DNA from: Puffinus mauretanicus
Taxonomy: Eukaryota > Chordata > Aves > Procellariiformes > Procellariidae
NCBI GenBank assembly: GCA_023333565.1
Contig: JAJKFH010002906.1
Location: 1,876,501 to 1,940,500 of the forward strand
Reading direction: 5' to 3'
DNA: 64,000 nucleotides
Below, piece by piece: positions 62,882 through 64,000 of this stretch. The translations under genes were made by a program, and so were the position numbers. The notes beneath the pieces were generated by a model. It worked only from the letters and a program-made list of their open reading frames with translations. It searched no databases and had not been told where the DNA came from. How positions within the stretch are numbered: the first letter of the stretch is position 1; every line of letters starts with the position of its first letter.

Positions 62882-64000
62882 GCATTGGTTTTAGTCAGTT
62901 TCCTTAAGACTGAATCACTTCACAAGAACTCAGACTAAACAATTGCAAAAGTTACTAAGAGTAAACCAGTTTATCCCTGTAGAGCAATAAAGGCAAACAA
63001 GCAGACAGGAAAGCTTGTTGGAAACAACCTCTAGACTACCAACTTGAGGGAAGATTCAGGTATCTACTGAATATCTGTCTTTCTGTATTGGAAGAAAAGG
63101 TATTGCAAAGCTTTTTCTTTTTTTTTTTACTTTTTATTTTAAGTAAGGGTTTCAGAGACACTCACCGGTATAAAGTAGGTGAAAGATTTCAGGCTGAGAG
63201 GGTTAATTCCTCATGAAAGTTTGGGTGATGATTATTCCTTTTCTAATTGGATACTATATTTACAGTTGTGAATATTTAAATTTTTAAAGGTCGTTCTCAA
63301 TGTAAAAACATAAAGTGCATTTTTTGAAAGTGTATTCAAATCAGAGAGGGAAGATAATTTGTGAGAATACATTGGCTCTGCATTTCCTGCTGTTAGCATA
63401 TTCCTGTCCCCGGTGATGACCGTGGGGGATTACTTACATGAACAAGTTCAGACACACATGTAAATATTAACACTACTGGACTATGTGCCTGTAACAAACA
63501 GAGCCCCATCTCACTCCTAGTTATAGTTAGTGATTAACATTTCAAGGAGAGACAGAAATTAACAAATAAGTATCCAGAAGATTGTTAAGGATTAGATGAG
63601 AAAGTTGGGCTCCCATCTAAGTGAGTGTGCTGTTATATTTTTGTTTACATAGAAGCTTGGACAGCTGGCCTGGCTGCAATCTATTTTAGTGCTTTAAGGC
63701 ACGTAATACAAATCTTATCCATCATTTCAGACCTAGGTCTTGTGAGATTAGCCTTATGAGGGTACAATGAACCAGTCTGTATGGAACAAGACACAGGAGT
63801 TACCTTTTATTTAAAATGTTTAAGGTGCTTTTAGAAGTTTTCCCATTCTTTAATGAAAACTGGCAGCTCACATTTCAATAACTCACAGGTTCTCCTTTCC
63901 AGGTTTCAAAACTGTAAACTCAAACAAGTGAAATTTGACCTTTAAAGAAGATGTTTATCACATAAAATTTGCCATTAGAAATGCTTGTAACCCAAAATGT

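Larger units (their letters stand above)
53627..64000. other. Intergenic region, distal part
   Basis: No recognised gene. Contains the purine tract (57637-57714), an 18-bp tandem repeat (61587-61630), a poly-A run (about 62858-62881) and a GC-rich patch at about 60660-60860. Open frames at 54.6-55.8 kb (both strands), 57185-57607 (minus) and 60613-61017 (plus) lack recognisable domains. PDGFC, the expected neighbour by mammalian synteny, is not seen. Confidence 0.65.

Overview
The window is vertebrate nuclear DNA, most likely from a bird. It is intron-rich and AT-rich, with one dense CpG island. The interspersed repeats are CR1 LINE fragments carrying the CR1 3' end (an ATTCTATG-type direct repeat) and one solo LTR of a type common in avian genomes. 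Nothing bacterial, plasmid-like or CRISPR-like is present. The species cannot be fixed from the sequence alone.

The only gene I can prove is GLRB, the glycine receptor beta subunit, on the minus strand. Eight coding exons were placed by translation, GT-AG splice sites and matching phases: 44155-44276 (start codon and signal peptide), 31736-31842, 29112-29179, 21517-21746, 18471-18553, 16799-16939, 14228-14380 and 8207-8499. They sum to 1197 nt and encode residues 1-399 without interruption: signal peptide, extracellular ligand-binding domain with both disulfide loops, M1, M2, M3 and the start of the cytoplasmic loop. The last exon (rest of the loop with the gephyrin-binding segment, then M4 and the stop) is not in the window and must lie below position 1, more than 8.2 kb from the last visible exon. 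A CpG island at about 45150-46115 holds the promoter. A strong splice donor at 45843/45844 suggests a non-coding exon 1.

Region by region: 1-8206 is intron 9, with a CR1 fragment near 3.4 kb. 8207-45844 is GLRB, with an ancient CR1-like fragment in intron 8 and another in intron 5, a better-preserved 5'-truncated CR1 in intron 4, and a solo LTR with a perfect 5-bp target duplication in intron 2. 45150-46115 is the CpG island. 46116-64000 is upstream intergenic DNA with no recognisable protein gene. It contains microsatellites, a 78-nt pure purine tract, a 43-bp tandem duplication, an 18-bp tandem repeat and a speculative two-exon transcript at 52631-53626. In mammals the neighbour on this side of GLRB is PDGFC, divergently oriented; I see no PDGFC exon here.

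No clearly novel biological system was found. The points most worth checking are the LTR in sense orientation inside GLRB intron 2, the exact 13-bp repeat at the GLRB promoter, and the exon-like pair upstream whose joined frame contains an ITIM-like hexapeptide.
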